Assembly: GCF_000518745.1 (NCBI RefSeq)
Contig: NZ_JAEE01000013.1
Span: forward strand, 1 to 64,000
Direction: 5' to 3'
DNA: 64,000 nt
From: Phaseolibacter flectens ATCC 12775
GTDB taxonomy: Bacteria > Pseudomonadota > Gammaproteobacteria > Enterobacterales > Enterobacteriaceae
The notes under the pieces: generated by a model
Seen by the model: only the letters and a program-made list of their open reading frames with translations
Told to the model about the DNA's origin: nothing
The model's database searches: none
Position numbers and translations under genes: made by a program
Part shown: piece after piece, positions 40,881 to 49,088 of the stretch
Position numbering within the stretch: the first letter of the stretch is position 1
Layout of the letters: the number at the start of each line of letters is the position of its first letter

Positions 40881-41617
40881 CAATACTGGTTACCAGGCCA
40901 CAGACTTCAGGCAAACGCTTGGTAGACCGGTTACGTCATCTGGGTTTTATCGCATGGAGCATGCCGCTCATCGATTTCCAACCGGGCAACCAATTATGTG
41001 AGCTTGCTTCAAGATTAGAACAACTCAATGATGGTGATATCATCTTGGCTATCTCGCAACAGGCTGCCGAATTTGCCGGTGCTACACTATACTATACTCA
41101 GACCTTGTGGCCATCTTATGTGGATTATTACGCAATCGGCAGGCAAACCGCCCTTGCATTACATACGCATTGCAGGCAGCAGGTGATTTCTCCACCAACG
41201 GGTGCAGTCAGTGAAACATTCCTTGATTTACCTTCTTTACAGGCTGTCAGAGGAAAAAAAATCCTGATTTTGCGCGGTAATGGAGGACGAGAACTGATTG
41301 CTGAAACCCTACGCGCGCGGGGCGCTCACGTTGAATACTGTGAATGCTATCAGCGCATTCCGCGAAACTATGATGGTGAGGAACAAGCGCGTCACTGGCG
41401 TAAACTGGGGATCGACACGATTATTGTCACTAGCGGTGATATGCTAACATTATTATATGAATTATTTCCTGAACAGGATCGTATGGGTTGGTTACTACAT
41501 TGTCGGCTGATAGTCGTCAGTGATCGTTTAGCTATGATGGCTAGAAAACTCGGTTTTCGTAAGCTGATTGTAGCTGATAGTGCTGATAACGATGCGTTAA
41601 TACGCGCGTTGAGTTGA
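40877..41617 (+). CDS. hemD: Uroporphyrinogen-III synthase HemD
   Basis: Closes and inverts ring D of hydroxymethylbilane to give uroporphyrinogen III; 246 aa (E. coli 246). The sequence is divergent as usual for the family but retains the two-domain fold, the opening [52 protein letters not shown] and the conserved TSGDML near residue 195. Its ATG overlaps the hemC stop by four bases. Confidence 0.94.
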   Translation: MTILVTRPQTSGKRLVDRLRHLGFIAWSMPLIDFQPGNQLCELASRLEQLNDGDIILAISQQAAEFAGATLYYTQTLWPSYVDYYAIGRQTALALHTHCRQQVISPPTGAVSETFLDLPSLQAVRGKKILILRGNGGRELIAETLRARGAHVEYCECYQRIPRNYDGEEQARHWRKLGIDTIIVTSGDMLTLLYELFPEQDRMGWLLHCRLIVVSDRLAMMARKLGFRKLIVADSADNDALIRALS

Positions 41618-41640
41618 ACTTTACAACGGGATAAGTAAAC

Positions 41641-42777
41641 ATGACGGAACACAATTCGCCCTCCGCCATAAACGAAGAATCAACGTCTATGGAAAAAAAA
41701 CCTGAGTCTAACAACACTCACTTCTCCAGAAACGTCGCGACTGCGCTGTCTGTTATCGCTATTTTAATCAGTCTCGGCGGCGGCGCTGGTACTTATTATG
41801 TTTATCAAAAAAATATGCGCGTTCAGCAGCAACTTGTCTCTGACAATTGGCGCAAGATCCAGCAGTTAACCCAACAAGCGACAAATGACAAACAGCAAAT
41901 CCAAACTCAGCTGGATAATACGGCTGTCAACCTGCAACAAACCACCCAACAACTGCAACAGACAACCCAACAGTTAAATACGTTACGCGACAAATTTAAC
42001 TCAATCACCGCCAATGACAGTTCTGCTTGGATGATTTCTCAGGCCGACTACCTGATTAACCTGGCCGCAAGAAAGCTTTGGAGCGATCAAGATATCACGA
42101 CAGCCGCTGCATTATTGAAAAATGCAGACAGTACCCTTGCTGATATGGATGATCCCACTGTATTAGGACTGCGGCGGGCGCTGACCCATGATCTCAGTAC
42201 CCTCAGCGCACTTGAACATATCGACTATGATGGCATTATTCTTCAACTTAATAGTTTGTCTAACCAGGTAGATAGCTTACGACTGGCCGATGATAACGCC
42301 AATGGTAACCCCATGGATGAAGACAGTGGTCCTCTTTCTGCTTCCCTCAGTCAGTGGCGACAAAATCTGTTAAAAAGCTGGCATGATTTTATGGATAATT
42401 TCATTACTATTCGCCGGCGAGATACCACTGCTCAGCCCCTGCTTGCTCCAGATCAAAGTATTTATCTACGAGAAAATATTCGATCTAAATTGCTGATTGC
42501 CTCGCAATCTGTGCCGCGTCATCAACAACAAATTTATCGCCAATCGCTGGAGGCCGTCTCCACTTGGGTTCGTAGCTGGTATGATATCAACGATCCGGCT
42601 ACACAAGCTTTTCTGGCGTCGATTGATCAACTCAGTCAACAATCGATCATGATGGATCTCCCAGAAACATTAACCAGTCAGCCATTAATTAATACGTTAA
42701 TGCAAACCCGTGTACGTGGCTTCATGAATTCGTCCTCAGCAACACAGCCTAAAGCCGAGGAGGCCGACCATGGCTAA
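41641..42777 (+). CDS. hemX: HemX, uroporphyrinogen-III C-methyltransferase-like membrane protein
   Basis: A 378-aa inner-membrane protein (E. coli HemX 393). A polar N-terminus precedes one membrane helix (about residues 35-58), then a Gln-rich coiled coil with [13 protein letters not shown] repeats at about 85-125, and a periplasmic domain containing [18 protein letters not shown]. Despite the old name, the methyltransferase activity is doubtful and its role is unknown. It overlaps hemY by eight bases. Confidence 0.92.
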   Translation: MTEHNSPSAINEESTSMEKKPESNNTHFSRNVATALSVIAILISLGGGAGTYYVYQKNMRVQQQLVSDNWRKIQQLTQQATNDKQQIQTQLDNTAVNLQQTTQQLQQTTQQLNTLRDKFNSITANDSSAWMISQADYLINLAARKLWSDQDITTAAALLKNADSTLADMDDPTVLGLRRALTHDLSTLSALEHIDYDGIILQLNSLSNQVDSLRLADDNANGNPMDEDSGPLSASLSQWRQNLLKSWHDFMDNFITIRRRDTTAQPLLAPDQSIYLRENIRSKLLIASQSVPRHQQQIYRQSLEAVSTWVRSWYDINDPATQAFLASIDQLSQQSIMMDLPETLTSQPLINTLMQTRVRGFMNSSSATQPKAEEADHG

Positions 42778-43963
42778 GGCATTATTATTGTTTTTGTTGT
42801 TAATTGTTGGCATTGTGCTCGGACCGTTATTTGCAGGCCATCAAGGCTATGTGCTTATCCAAACAGCTGACTGGAATATAGAAACCAGTGTCACTGGCTT
42901 GATCATTATATTGGTGATTAGCCTGTTTGTGATCTTAGTTGTTGAAGCCGTTTTACGGCGTGTATTTCGCACCGGCTCTAAAACACGAGGGTGGTTTATT
43001 GGCCGTAAGCGTCGCCGAGCGCAACGCCATACGTTGTCCGCCCTCACAAAACTGGCTGAAGGCGACTTCAAACAGGTAGAGAAATTGCTTTCTCAGGATG
43101 CTGACCATGCCGATAATCCAGTCGGTAATTATCTGCTCGCCGCTGAAGCGGCTCAGATGCGGGGAGATATCGCTCGCAGCGATCAACACTTAGACCGAGC
43201 CGCGGATCTCAGTGTCGATAACCAGATCCCTGTCGAGATAACACGGGCGAGGATCTTGCTACAACGAGAAGAAAATCACGCGGCAAGGCATTGTATTGAC
43301 CGCCTACTCGATGTTGCACCTCGGCATCCTGAGGTTTTACGTCTGGCTGAACAAATCTATCTGCGCACTCAGGCATGGCGAGCCTTGCTAGAGATCATTC
43401 CGTCAATAGGCAAAGAAAAACTCAGGGATGACTCTCAATTGCAACAACTGTCAGGCAAAGCCTGGCTAGGATTAATGAATCAGGCGATGGCCGAGCAAGG
43501 CAGTGAAGGACTGAAGCAATGGTGGCGGCTGCAGTCTAAGAAAACACGTCAGGATGTCAAATTACAAGTCGCCATGGCTGAACACCTGATTGAATGTGAT
43601 GATCACGATACCGCTCAATCATTGGTTCTGGACAGTCTAAAACGCCAATATGATGACAGACTCATCCTCTTATTACCGAAGATACGCACAGCCAACACTG
43701 AAATGTCAGAGAAGACGATTACAAATCTGATCAAACAGTATGGCAGCCTCCCTTTACTACAAAGTACACTGGGTCAGCTTCTTATGCGTCAAGGAAGATG
43801 GGCTGACGCCGCAAAATCGTTTAATGATGCACTGCAACAACGACCGGATGCCTTTGATTACGCTTGGCTTGCTGACACCTATGATAAAATGCGCCGCCCT
43901 GAAGATGCAGCCCGTATGCGGCGTGAAGGTCTGTTGCTTACGTTACAGCAACAGCCTGACTGA
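42770..43963 (+). CDS. hemY: HemY, TPR-containing membrane protein
   Basis: A 397-aa protein (E. coli 398). Two N-terminal membrane helices (about 4-24 and 41-64) are followed by a basic segment and TPR-like helical repeats ([29 protein letters not shown] and further). It is linked by position to late haem synthesis; the biochemical function is not known and it is unrelated to the Bacillus oxidase HemY. Last gene of hemCDXY, with a hairpin shortly after the stop. Confidence 0.92.
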   Translation: MAKALLLFLLLIVGIVLGPLFAGHQGYVLIQTADWNIETSVTGLIIILVISLFVILVVEAVLRRVFRTGSKTRGWFIGRKRRRAQRHTLSALTKLAEGDFKQVEKLLSQDADHADNPVGNYLLAAEAAQMRGDIARSDQHLDRAADLSVDNQIPVEITRARILLQREENHAARHCIDRLLDVAPRHPEVLRLAEQIYLRTQAWRALLEIIPSIGKEKLRDDSQLQQLSGKAWLGLMNQAMAEQGSEGLKQWWRLQSKKTRQDVKLQVAMAEHLIECDDHDTAQSLVLDSLKRQYDDRLILLLPKIRTANTEMSEKTITNLIKQYGSLPLLQSTLGQLLMRQGRWADAAKSFNDALQQRPDAFDYAWLADTYDKMRRPEDAARMRREGLLLTLQQQPD

Positions 43964-43980
43964 TCCTAAGATGCACTGAC

Positions 43981-44002
43981 CGACTCGGCGCTTGTCGAGT
44001 CG
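43981..44002. terminator. Hairpin after hemY
   Basis: CGACTCG and CGAGTCG form a perfect 7-bp stem around an eight-base loop, 17 bases past the hemY stop. It is followed by ATCTTACTCC, a weak T-rich stretch. It is probably the end of the hemCDXY transcript and marks the left boundary of the accessory island. Confidence 0.5.
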
Positions 44003-44507
44003 ATCTTACTCCATACTCACCTGATTCTTTACTCAAACTCTCAAACACAAATCCAATACCTAATGGCTATTTTCTTGAAAACTGGAAATAGCTTATTCAT
44101 GATTAATCCATCAAGTCTTTTATCGTGATCCTCATTTCTAATTTTTTCATTGAAATTAAATAGCAAAATAAGACGAGCAATCAAAGAAATCGTATGATTT
44201 CCGCTAATTTTCTGACCCGAACCTGATTATTTTAATCTTCACTGACAACGATATATTTAAGCAAATCACCATTAATTTAAAATCAAAGAGTCATTAGTAA
44301 CCAAACTGTCATCGGTTGAAGTGAGAACTAATAATACCACATTGTTTATTTTATATAATTGAAAAAGTGCAGCCATCAAACAAAGTGAAAACATTGTTAA
44401 ATTAGCTGCACTTTTAATTAGAAATGACCTGTCACCCATAATGTCAATGTATTATCTAATAAGAAAATACAAGCATGTTCATAGCAATAGAAAAGGAACA
44501 AAGGCAT
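44003..44507. other. AT-rich non-coding stretch at the island's left side
   Basis: About 500 bp, noticeably AT-rich compared with the flanking core genes, with no supported coding frame. It contains a weak hairpin near 44083-44110 and the 11-bp inverted repeat at 44363-44415 listed separately. It replaces the DNA that separates hemY from the tRNA side in related genomes. Confidence 0.5.
44363..44415 (-). terminator. Inverted repeat downstream of the levansucrase-holin pair
   Basis: AAAAGTGCAGC (44363-44373) and GCTGCACTTTT (44405-44415) are perfect 11-bp inverted arms around a 31-base AT-rich loop. Read on the minus strand the second arm runs into CTTTTTC, so it could terminate the levansucrase-holin transcript about 90 bp past the holin stop. 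A remnant of mobile DNA is the alternative. Confidence 0.45.
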
Positions 44508-44819
44508 TTAGCCACCAATTTTTTTTGTAACCAGCTTATCTATCCATACCGATATTTTCCTGACACCAACAAAACCGATAAAGCCTCCTATTGATATATT
44601 GAATCCTTCATTAACACCACAGTAAGATAGTCCAGAAACGGCAACCAAGGTTAAAAAACCACAAATTACACCATCCAAGATCACATCAAATATACCACGG
44701 TGACAATAAAGTCCTCTCAGTAAAGAAATAATACAGGATAATAAAATCCCCGCCTTTATATTTCCAAAAGATGAAAGCCATCCCAGGATACTTTTATACA
44801 TAGAATATATAATATCCAC
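44508..44819 (-). CDS. Lambda S-type phage holin
   Basis: A 103-aa membrane protein with three hydrophobic segments (about 18-36, 44-63, 72-88). It follows phage lambda holin S in order and spacing: LLRGLYCHRGIFDVILDGVICGFL against [20 protein letters not shown], then FIGFVGVRKISVWIDKLVTKKIGG against [23 protein letters not shown]. Such holins open the inner membrane for endolysin. The frame begins with GTG (44819) behind GAGG; an ATG at 44801 lacks an RBS. No endolysin or spanin gene is next to it. It lies 45 bp behind levansucrase on the same strand, which suggests a role in releasing that enzyme (inference). Confidence 0.8.
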   Translation of the reverse strand: MDIIYSMYKSILGWLSSFGNIKAGILLSCIISLLRGLYCHRGIFDVILDGVICGFLTLVAVSGLSYCGVNEGFNISIGGFIGFVGVRKISVWIDKLVTKKIGG

Positions 44820-44823
44820 AATG

Positions 44824-44860
44824 CCTCGATTAATAGGCTGGTGTAAAACACCAGCCGAGG
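44824..44860 (-). promoter_or_regulatory. Hairpin between levansucrase and holin masking the holin RBS
   Basis: GGCTGGTG-TAAAA-CACCAGCC (44836-44856) is a perfect 8-bp stem just after the levansucrase stop. Outer arms CCTCG (44824-44828) and CGAGG (44856-44860) extend it, and on the mRNA the CGAGG arm at 44828-44824 is the holin Shine-Dalgarno. A ribosome ending levansucrase translation would open the structure, so holin translation could be coupled to it. There is no good T tract for a terminator. Confidence 0.5.
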
Positions 44861-44864
44861 TTGG

Positions 44865-46109
44865 TTACTTAACGACTACATTCGCCATAGGAGGAATATA
44901 ACCATAATCGTACGTATCTATCACAAAAGTTCGGTTACCTTTCAGTTCAATTTTAACAGTCGGCGCTTCGGTGCCGCCGATGCGATAGTTATTACCTTCG
45001 GTAGGGACACTATCAATAAATGAGGTAACCAAACCATTAGGCATCACACAGTGTGAATAGGTCTGGAAAGGCTGAGCCGAAGGGTTGCCCAGTACCAGTC
45101 CTGAACCATTCAGTGGTTCATAAGGACCAAACAAGGAATCACTGACAAAGCCATACACACCATCAGGTCCAGTCAACCCATCAGAATAGGTATATTGATG
45201 ACTGATGGTAAATAAATAATATTTTCCATCCTTAAATACAAAGTGTGGGCGCTCTGTTTGGTCATTTACCCCTACCGCAGTAATCAGTGGTGGTAAAATT
45301 TCCCAACTGTCTCCTGTTTTATCTGTCGCAATCGCAATACCCACACACCCCGTTTGGAAACGTGCGCCACCCACTTCTCTTTTATCTGCAGGAACAGGAC
45401 CAATATCTTCAGTCGTAACAATGTGTGAACCTTTGATACCACCAACATTACCTTCAAATAACATATAAAGGTTGCCATCATTAGGATCAATAAATGGACT
45501 TGGGTCACGAAAGTTAACACCTTGGTTCTGTTGTTCTGTCTGATAATAAACGCCATCAGGTGAAAATAAAGAGGTTACTTCGTCAAAACCAACTAATTTA
45601 ACTTTATCTTTTGTTGTGACAACACGCCCTTTAACTTTAGAGATAGTCACACCGGGCTCAACACAGGTGAAATAAAGCTCTACATCACCTTTTTCGTTGA
45701 GAAGAATCGGCGTACCTGCCCATTCACGCTCGGTTGGAGAAACGCCATCGGCCATGACTCGTCCACCCAGGATCCAATTCTTACTGTCTTTAGAATACCA
45801 GTAATTCATTTTGGCTCTTTTGTGACGATCTTTCCAGTCTGCATCAACATCATAATTACCTTGGCTATCTTTATATAACTCAGGCGAACGAATTGCAGTT
45901 AAAGTAAATATAATTGACCAACCATTGACAGAAACAATATCACCATTTAATTTACGTAAAGGCATCGTATCCCAAATAAACAACTCGTCATTCATTACTG
46001 GAAAGTCACTACTGACTAAAGGTTGAGTTGTCGTTGGATCATCAAATTTAACTTTTAAAGCATCAGCACGAGTCCAGCGAGTCGGTTTGATTTTATCTCT
46101 ATTAAGCAT
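44865..46109 (-). CDS. lsc: Levansucrase (GH68, beta-2,6-fructosyltransferase)
   Basis: Splits sucrose and transfers fructose to levan or fructo-oligosaccharide; 414 aa, the length of Erwinia-type Lsc, which it resembles strongly ([52 protein letters not shown]). The GH68 residues are all present: nucleophile Asp47 (WDTMP), stabilising Asp202 (FRDPSPF), acid/base Glu286 (QTERP). There is no signal peptide, as in other Gram-negative levansucrases, which leave the cell by an unclear route. The frame opens at 46142; the ATG at 46109 follows AGAGGATATTTAAAA. It lies upstream of a phage holin and faces an Ogr-type activator. Confidence 0.95.
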   Translation of the reverse strand: MLNRDKIKPTRWTRADALKVKFDDPTTTQPLVSSDFPVMNDELFIWDTMPLRKLNGDIVSVNGWSIIFTLTAIRSPELYKDSQGNYDVDADWKDRHKRAKMNYWYSKDSKNWILGGRVMADGVSPTEREWAGTPILLNEKGDVELYFTCVEPGVTISKVKGRVVTTKDKVKLVGFDEVTSLFSPDGVYYQTEQQNQGVNFRDPSPFIDPNDGNLYMLFEGNVGGIKGSHIVTTEDIGPVPADKREVGGARFQTGCVGIAIATDKTGDSWEILPPLITAVGVNDQTERPHFVFKDGKYYLFTISHQYTYSDGLTGPDGVYGFVSDSLFGPYEPLNGSGLVLGNPSAQPFQTYSHCVMPNGLVTSFIDSVPTEGNNYRIGGTEAPTVKIELKGNRTFVIDTYDYGYIPPMANVVVK

Positions 46110-46181
46110 TTTTAAATATCCTCTGTTGTGTTTGGAGAACATATAAAAACAAATTAAATGCAGAAATAAAATCTAATCTGG

Positions 46182-46240
46182 ATGTTATATAAGCCACACA
46201 ACACATTGCCTAACACTGTTGTGTGGTTGTGAAAACAACC
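46182..46240 (-). promoter_or_regulatory. Candidate Ogr-dependent (P2 late-type) promoter of levansucrase
   Basis: TGTTGT-N12-ACAACC (46217-46240) matches the dyad bound by P2 Ogr / P4 Delta, TGTTGT-N12-ACNNCA, at all but the last base. On the minus strand a TATATAACAT stretch at 46191-46182 offers a -10 element with start near 46175, so the dyad is centred near -54, where Ogr sites lie in P2 late promoters. The transcript would lead into levansucrase with a leader of about 65 nt. A second overlapping inverted repeat, CCACACAACA/TGTTGTGTGG (46194-46226), could be an additional operator. Confidence 0.6.
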
Positions 46241-46372
46241 AAAAAACATATCAATAATTAGAAAAATAAAATAGATATAAATACGCCATGGATGCACATT
46301 ATAATCAATGGGTTACATTTGTAACAATGAGCTATCGTTAAGATCAAATTTAAGCACTCCAGGTGGTATTAT

Positions 46373-46567
46373 ATGATGCGTTGCCCTATTTGTAATAAAT
46401 CAGCTCACACCAGAACCAGTAGATACATAACCAAAACCACAAAAGAAGCGTATTACCAATGTCAGAATATATCCTGTTCCTGTACTTTTAAGACGATTGA
46501 AAGTCTAGACAGAGTTATTTCATCTCCTTTACAAGAAGGTCAAATTCAAGAGGCAATCGCAAACTAA
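46373..46567 (+). CDS. Ogr/Delta-family zinc-finger late transcription activator
   Basis: A 64-aa protein clearly of the phage P2 Ogr / P4 Delta family: MMRCPICNKSAHTRTSRYI against MFHCPLCQHAAHARTSRYI, then TTKEAYYQCQNISCSCTF. The zinc ligands have the family spacing C-X2-C-X22-C-X4-C (Cys 4, 7, 30, 35). Ogr proteins bind near -55 of P2 late promoters and contact the RNA polymerase alpha subunit. It is divergent from levansucrase across 263 bp that contain an Ogr-type dyad. In Serratia marcescens the relative NucC activates a secreted nuclease and is encoded with phage-like lysis genes, a close precedent. The RBS is AGGTGG. Confidence 0.92.
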   Translation: MMRCPICNKSAHTRTSRYITKTTKEAYYQCQNISCSCTFKTIESLDRVISSPLQEGQIQEAIAN

Positions 46568-46683
46568 GACTGTTCTTATTAATAAATGAATAGACAAAAT
46601 TAAAATGAAAATTTAATATAGCAAAGCCAGACTTTATACCAAGGGATTCGTTATAATTAAATTCGTATATTATTAATAATAGA

Positions 46684-46716
46684 ACTCAGAGCTCTTTATT
46701 AAATTGAGCTCTGAGT
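46684..46716. terminator. Perfect 11-bp dyad after the ogr-like gene
   Basis: ACTCAGAGCTC and GAGCTCTGAGT are exact inverted arms around an 11-base AT loop, about 117 bp beyond the ogr-like stop. It may end that transcript, though only CAGCGATTAAAAAA follows on the plus strand and no T run is present. Confidence 0.4.
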
Positions 46717-47058
46717 CAGCGATTAAAAAAGAAGATATTTAATCTATTATTTAATGATAATTTAAATCAAGAAAAGACATTAAGTTTATTTATAAATATC
46801 AATAAGGAATTAATCAGCTATTTATCTGATTCGATAAGGATAGCTAGGTAATTTTAGCATTGCAGCATCATGATCTACGGGTTCACTCTTGACTTCCGCC
46901 GCATAAGAATCAACAAAAAATATTAGCGAAATTAAACAGTCTATCGGGAGTGCTTGCCATCATCCACCTTTAAATTTGGTCACCCGCTCAGAAGGACGAC
47001 AATTCTTCCCGCTCACCGATGTACACATTCGCTAACGCAATGCGCTGTCCTCACTTAA

Positions 47059-47090
47059 CCTGTGTTATTTCTCGCACAGTCACGGTATCT
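47059..47090 (+). repeat. Imperfect direct repeat, copy 1
   Basis: Begins CCTGTGTTATTTCTCGCACA. It matches a copy 148 bp downstream (47207-47238) at all but four or so of 32 positions. Both copies read P-V-L-F-L-A in the same relative frame, so this may be a duplicated piece of a decayed gene. Confidence 0.55.
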
Positions 47091-47185
47091 ATAGCCCATG
47101 TAAAGAGGTCACCAGATCTAAGCTGCCACAGCGTACCGCACTGTCTGGGTCACGCATGTGCATGGCTAACGAGACGCTATCGTAA

Positions 47186-47359
47186 GACGACAGGGTAAGG
47201 CGCAGCCCTGTGTTATTCCTCGCACCGTCACAGTATCCTAGGTATGGCACAATATGCTTGGTTAACCTTATGCGTGACCATCAATGTCACGACAATTTGG
47301 GTGAATCAATCCGCGATAAATGGCTGATCCGTTATTGGAAAGCAAGGCGAGCGGGCTAA
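47186..47359 (+). pseudogene. Remnant reading frame, possibly phage or satellite derived
   Basis: A stop-free stretch of 57 codons with protein-like composition, including PVLFLAPSQYPRYG and RDKWLIRYWKARRAG before TAA. An in-frame ATG occurs at 47270 without a clear RBS. I do not recognise the family with certainty; small frames of this kind occur in P4-like satellites and other phage islands, which would fit the ogr-like neighbour. The second direct-repeat copy lies inside it. Confidence 0.3.
47207..47238 (+). repeat. Imperfect direct repeat, copy 2
   Basis: Begins CCTGTGTTATTCCTCGCACC; the partner copy is at 47059-47090. The copies differ at scattered positions, so the duplication is old. 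Confidence 0.55.
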
Positions 47360-47707
47360 TTATCCCCTGACACCATACGACACACCGGAAAATTGAAAGA
47401 CGAACACGGAGGAAAGACGCCAACACCAGTCACAGGACATGATTTCCTGTGACAGTAAGGCTCAGCGTGTAGGGTTGATGACAGCCGAGATAAAAACCGG
47501 GTACCAGTCAAGAAAATTCAATCACACACCTGATATGGCCCAGTTTTTTTCGTGAATGCGATTGCAAAAGTCCGAGCTCCATAAATTCACATAGATTATC
47601 GTCATGGCGACCCTGCCGGATTAACACGGAATAACTGAAAGGCAACAAAGCTAAAGCGGGTAAAATAAGCGGAATAAGTTTTACGAAGGTAGCGCTTCAA
47701 AACGACG
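47360..47707. other. Non-coding stretch between the island and the tRNA operon
   Basis: About 350 bp with no supported gene on either strand. The main visible structure is a dyad at 47429-47453 (GTCACAGGA / TCCTGTGAC around seven bases). Confidence 0.5.
47429..47453. repeat. Dyad GTCACAGGA/TCCTGTGAC
   Basis: Nine-base perfect inverted arms around a seven-base loop. It could be an RNA hairpin or a protein-binding site left from the decayed element; nothing coding is adjacent. Confidence 0.4.
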
Positions 47708-47732
47708 AAACCCCGCATAAATGCGAGGGTTC
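47708..47732 (-). terminator. Rho-independent terminator of the tRNA operon
   Basis: On the minus strand AACCCTCGCAT-TT-ATGCGGGGTTT folds into a GC-rich hairpin, followed by CGTCGTTTTG. It starts seven bases beyond the tRNA-Pro 3' end, as expected for the end of the argX-hisR-leuT-proM transcript. Confidence 0.8.
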
Positions 47733-47738
47733 TAAATG

Positions 47739-47815
47739 TGGTCGGCGAGAGAGGATTCGAACCTCCGACCCACTGGTCCCAAACCAGTTGCGCTACCAAG
47801 CTGCGCTACTCGCCG
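47739..47815 (-). tRNA. proM: tRNA-Pro (anticodon TGG)
   Basis: A 77-nt cloverleaf including encoded CCA, starting CGGCGAGTAGCGCAGC with the loop CTGGTTTGGGACCAG (anticodon TGG) and T arm GGTTCGAATCC. It is nearly identical to E. coli proM. Last of four tRNA genes. Confidence 0.97.
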
Positions 47816-47824
47816 TTTTTTATC

Positions 47825-47911
47825 TGGTGCGAAGAGGGGGACTTGAACCCCCACGTCTGTTAAGACACTAACACCTGAAGCTAGCGCGTCTACCAATTCC
47901 GCCACCTTCGC
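47825..47911 (-). tRNA. leuT: tRNA-Leu (anticodon CAG)
   Basis: An 87-nt class II tRNA with a long variable arm and encoded CCA, starting GCGAAGGTGGCGGAATTGG. The anticodon loop is CTTCAGGTG (CAG). It matches E. coli leuT apart from variable-arm changes and lies nine bases from tRNA-Pro. Confidence 0.97.
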
Positions 47912-47925
47912 AAGGTCAGATAAAA

Positions 47926-48001
47926 TGGGGTGGCTAATGGGACTCGAACCCACGACAACTGGAATCACAATCCAGGGCTCTACCAACTGAGCTATAGCCA
48001 C
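47926..48001 (-). tRNA. hisR: tRNA-His (anticodon GTG)
   Basis: A 76-nt tRNA with encoded CCA, starting GTGGCTATAGCTCAGTTGG, anticodon loop GATTGTGATTC (GTG). It matches E. coli hisR closely and sits third from the operon end. Confidence 0.97.
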
Positions 48002-48071
48002 CACTGAGTACTTATTAGGTAACAAACGTTACCCTAATCATTGCTTTATATCAAAACATTTTTTCAACTAC

Positions 48072-48148
<77 letters not shown>

Positions 48149-48169
48149 TTTGCGCCGTTGCGGATGCGA

Positions 48170-48198
48170 ATACTACGGGTTTGTGCTCGAACTGTCTA
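48170..48198 (-). promoter_or_regulatory. Promoter of the argX-hisR-leuT-proM operon
   Basis: Minus-strand TAGACA (48198-48193) and TAGTAT (48175-48170) are 17 bp apart, followed by a TCGCATCCGC discriminator. The predicted start is near 48163, about 15 bp before tRNA-Arg. A GC-rich discriminator is typical of stringently controlled tRNA promoters. Confidence 0.65.
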
Positions 48199-48292
48199 GT
48201 GGTTTTTAAATAATTTTGTTCGTTTGCTCATGCTTTATCCAGTTGCCGTCATTGTTCCCCACTTTTGCTGATCATTTCACCTGTAAATGCTC

Positions 48293-49027
48293 TTAAAGCT
48301 GCTTTCGCCAATAGTACCAAACAAAACGAAGGAGTTTAATTTGACGCCGCCAACGCGAAGGCTGACAAATCAGACGGTATAACCACTCCAATCCCCAATG
48401 ACGCCAGAGAAGGGGGGCGCGCCGCACATGGCCGGTGAATACATCGTAACTGCCACCGACGCCCATATAGAGTGCCTCAGGATACCGCTTTTGACATTGA
48501 CGGATAAATAACTCCTGTCGGGGCGATCCCATCGCAACAATCACGACACGAGCACTGCTATCAGTAATCGACTTGATCACGTTCTCGGCCTCATTACGGG
48601 TAAAATAGCCATGTTGCCAGCCCGTTAAGGTCACTCCCATCTCTTGCTGTAATTTCTGCTTGGTCTGCTGCAAAATCGAAGGGGTTGCACCGACAAGATA
48701 AACAGGGATTTTCTGTTGCGCACAGCGCGTCATTAACGCTAACCATAAATCAATACCCGCCGTACGGACGATCTGCTGCCCTGCATATTTGCGACGCAAC
48801 GCTTGCACGATACTTATGCCATCAGGATAGTTGTACTCACTCTTAAGTAAAATTTTCCTTAGCTCAGGATCACGTTCCGCTAGCATTAACTTTTCAGCAT
48901 TAACGGCAACTAACATGCCGCTTTTTATTTGCTGCTCACCCACAAGAAAATCAACAAAATGCTCAATACTTGTAAACCCATATAACGGTATATGGCGAAT
49001 TTTGAATGGTGGTGTCGTGGCTTGCAT
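48293..49027 (-). CDS. wecG: UDP-ManNAcA transferase WecG (ECA lipid II synthesis)
   Basis: Adds N-acetylmannosaminuronic acid to ECA lipid I at the inner membrane; 244 aa (E. coli 246), family GT26. The signature region shows NYPDGISIVQALRRKY, YLVGATPSILQQT, GYFTRNEAENVI, VVIVAMGSPRQELFIRQC and YMGVGGSYDVFTGHVRRAPLLWRHWGLEWLYRL. The start is either this ATG or the adjacent GTG at 49030; an AAGGA lies somewhat far upstream. Last gene of the ECA locus, and the yifK gene found beyond it in E. coli is absent. Confidence 0.94.
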   Translation of the reverse strand: MQATTPPFKIRHIPLYGFTSIEHFVDFLVGEQQIKSGMLVAVNAEKLMLAERDPELRKILLKSEYNYPDGISIVQALRRKYAGQQIVRTAGIDLWLALMTRCAQQKIPVYLVGATPSILQQTKQKLQQEMGVTLTGWQHGYFTRNEAENVIKSITDSSARVVIVAMGSPRQELFIRQCQKRYPEALYMGVGGSYDVFTGHVRRAPLLWRHWGLEWLYRLICQPSRWRRQIKLLRFVWYYWRKQL

Positions 49028-49088
49028 CACTGTAATTAAAATTCCTTAATCACCCAATCCAATGGAACATTCGCCGCTAATGCGACAC

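Larger units (their letters stand above)
46568..47185. other. Non-coding, decayed stretch right of the ogr-like gene
   Basis: About 620 bp, AT-rich up to about 46930, with no supported gene. It contains a perfect dyad at 46684-46716 and the first copy of an imperfect direct repeat at 47059-47090. It is most simply prophage or satellite DNA in decay. Confidence 0.5.

Noticed and set aside
44363-44415. MITE or other small mobile element
   Set aside because: A single 11-bp inverted repeat with no flanking duplication and no second copy in the window; a transcription terminator is the simpler reading.
43964-47735. A complete prophage
   Set aside because: Only a holin and an Ogr-type activator are recognisable; no integrase, replication, terminase, head or tail genes and no clear att repeats were found.
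47602-48025. Minus-strand reading frames running through the tRNA genes
   Set aside because: Their translations (VAQLV, VAELVDALASG and similar) are the usual artefacts of translating tRNA sequence.
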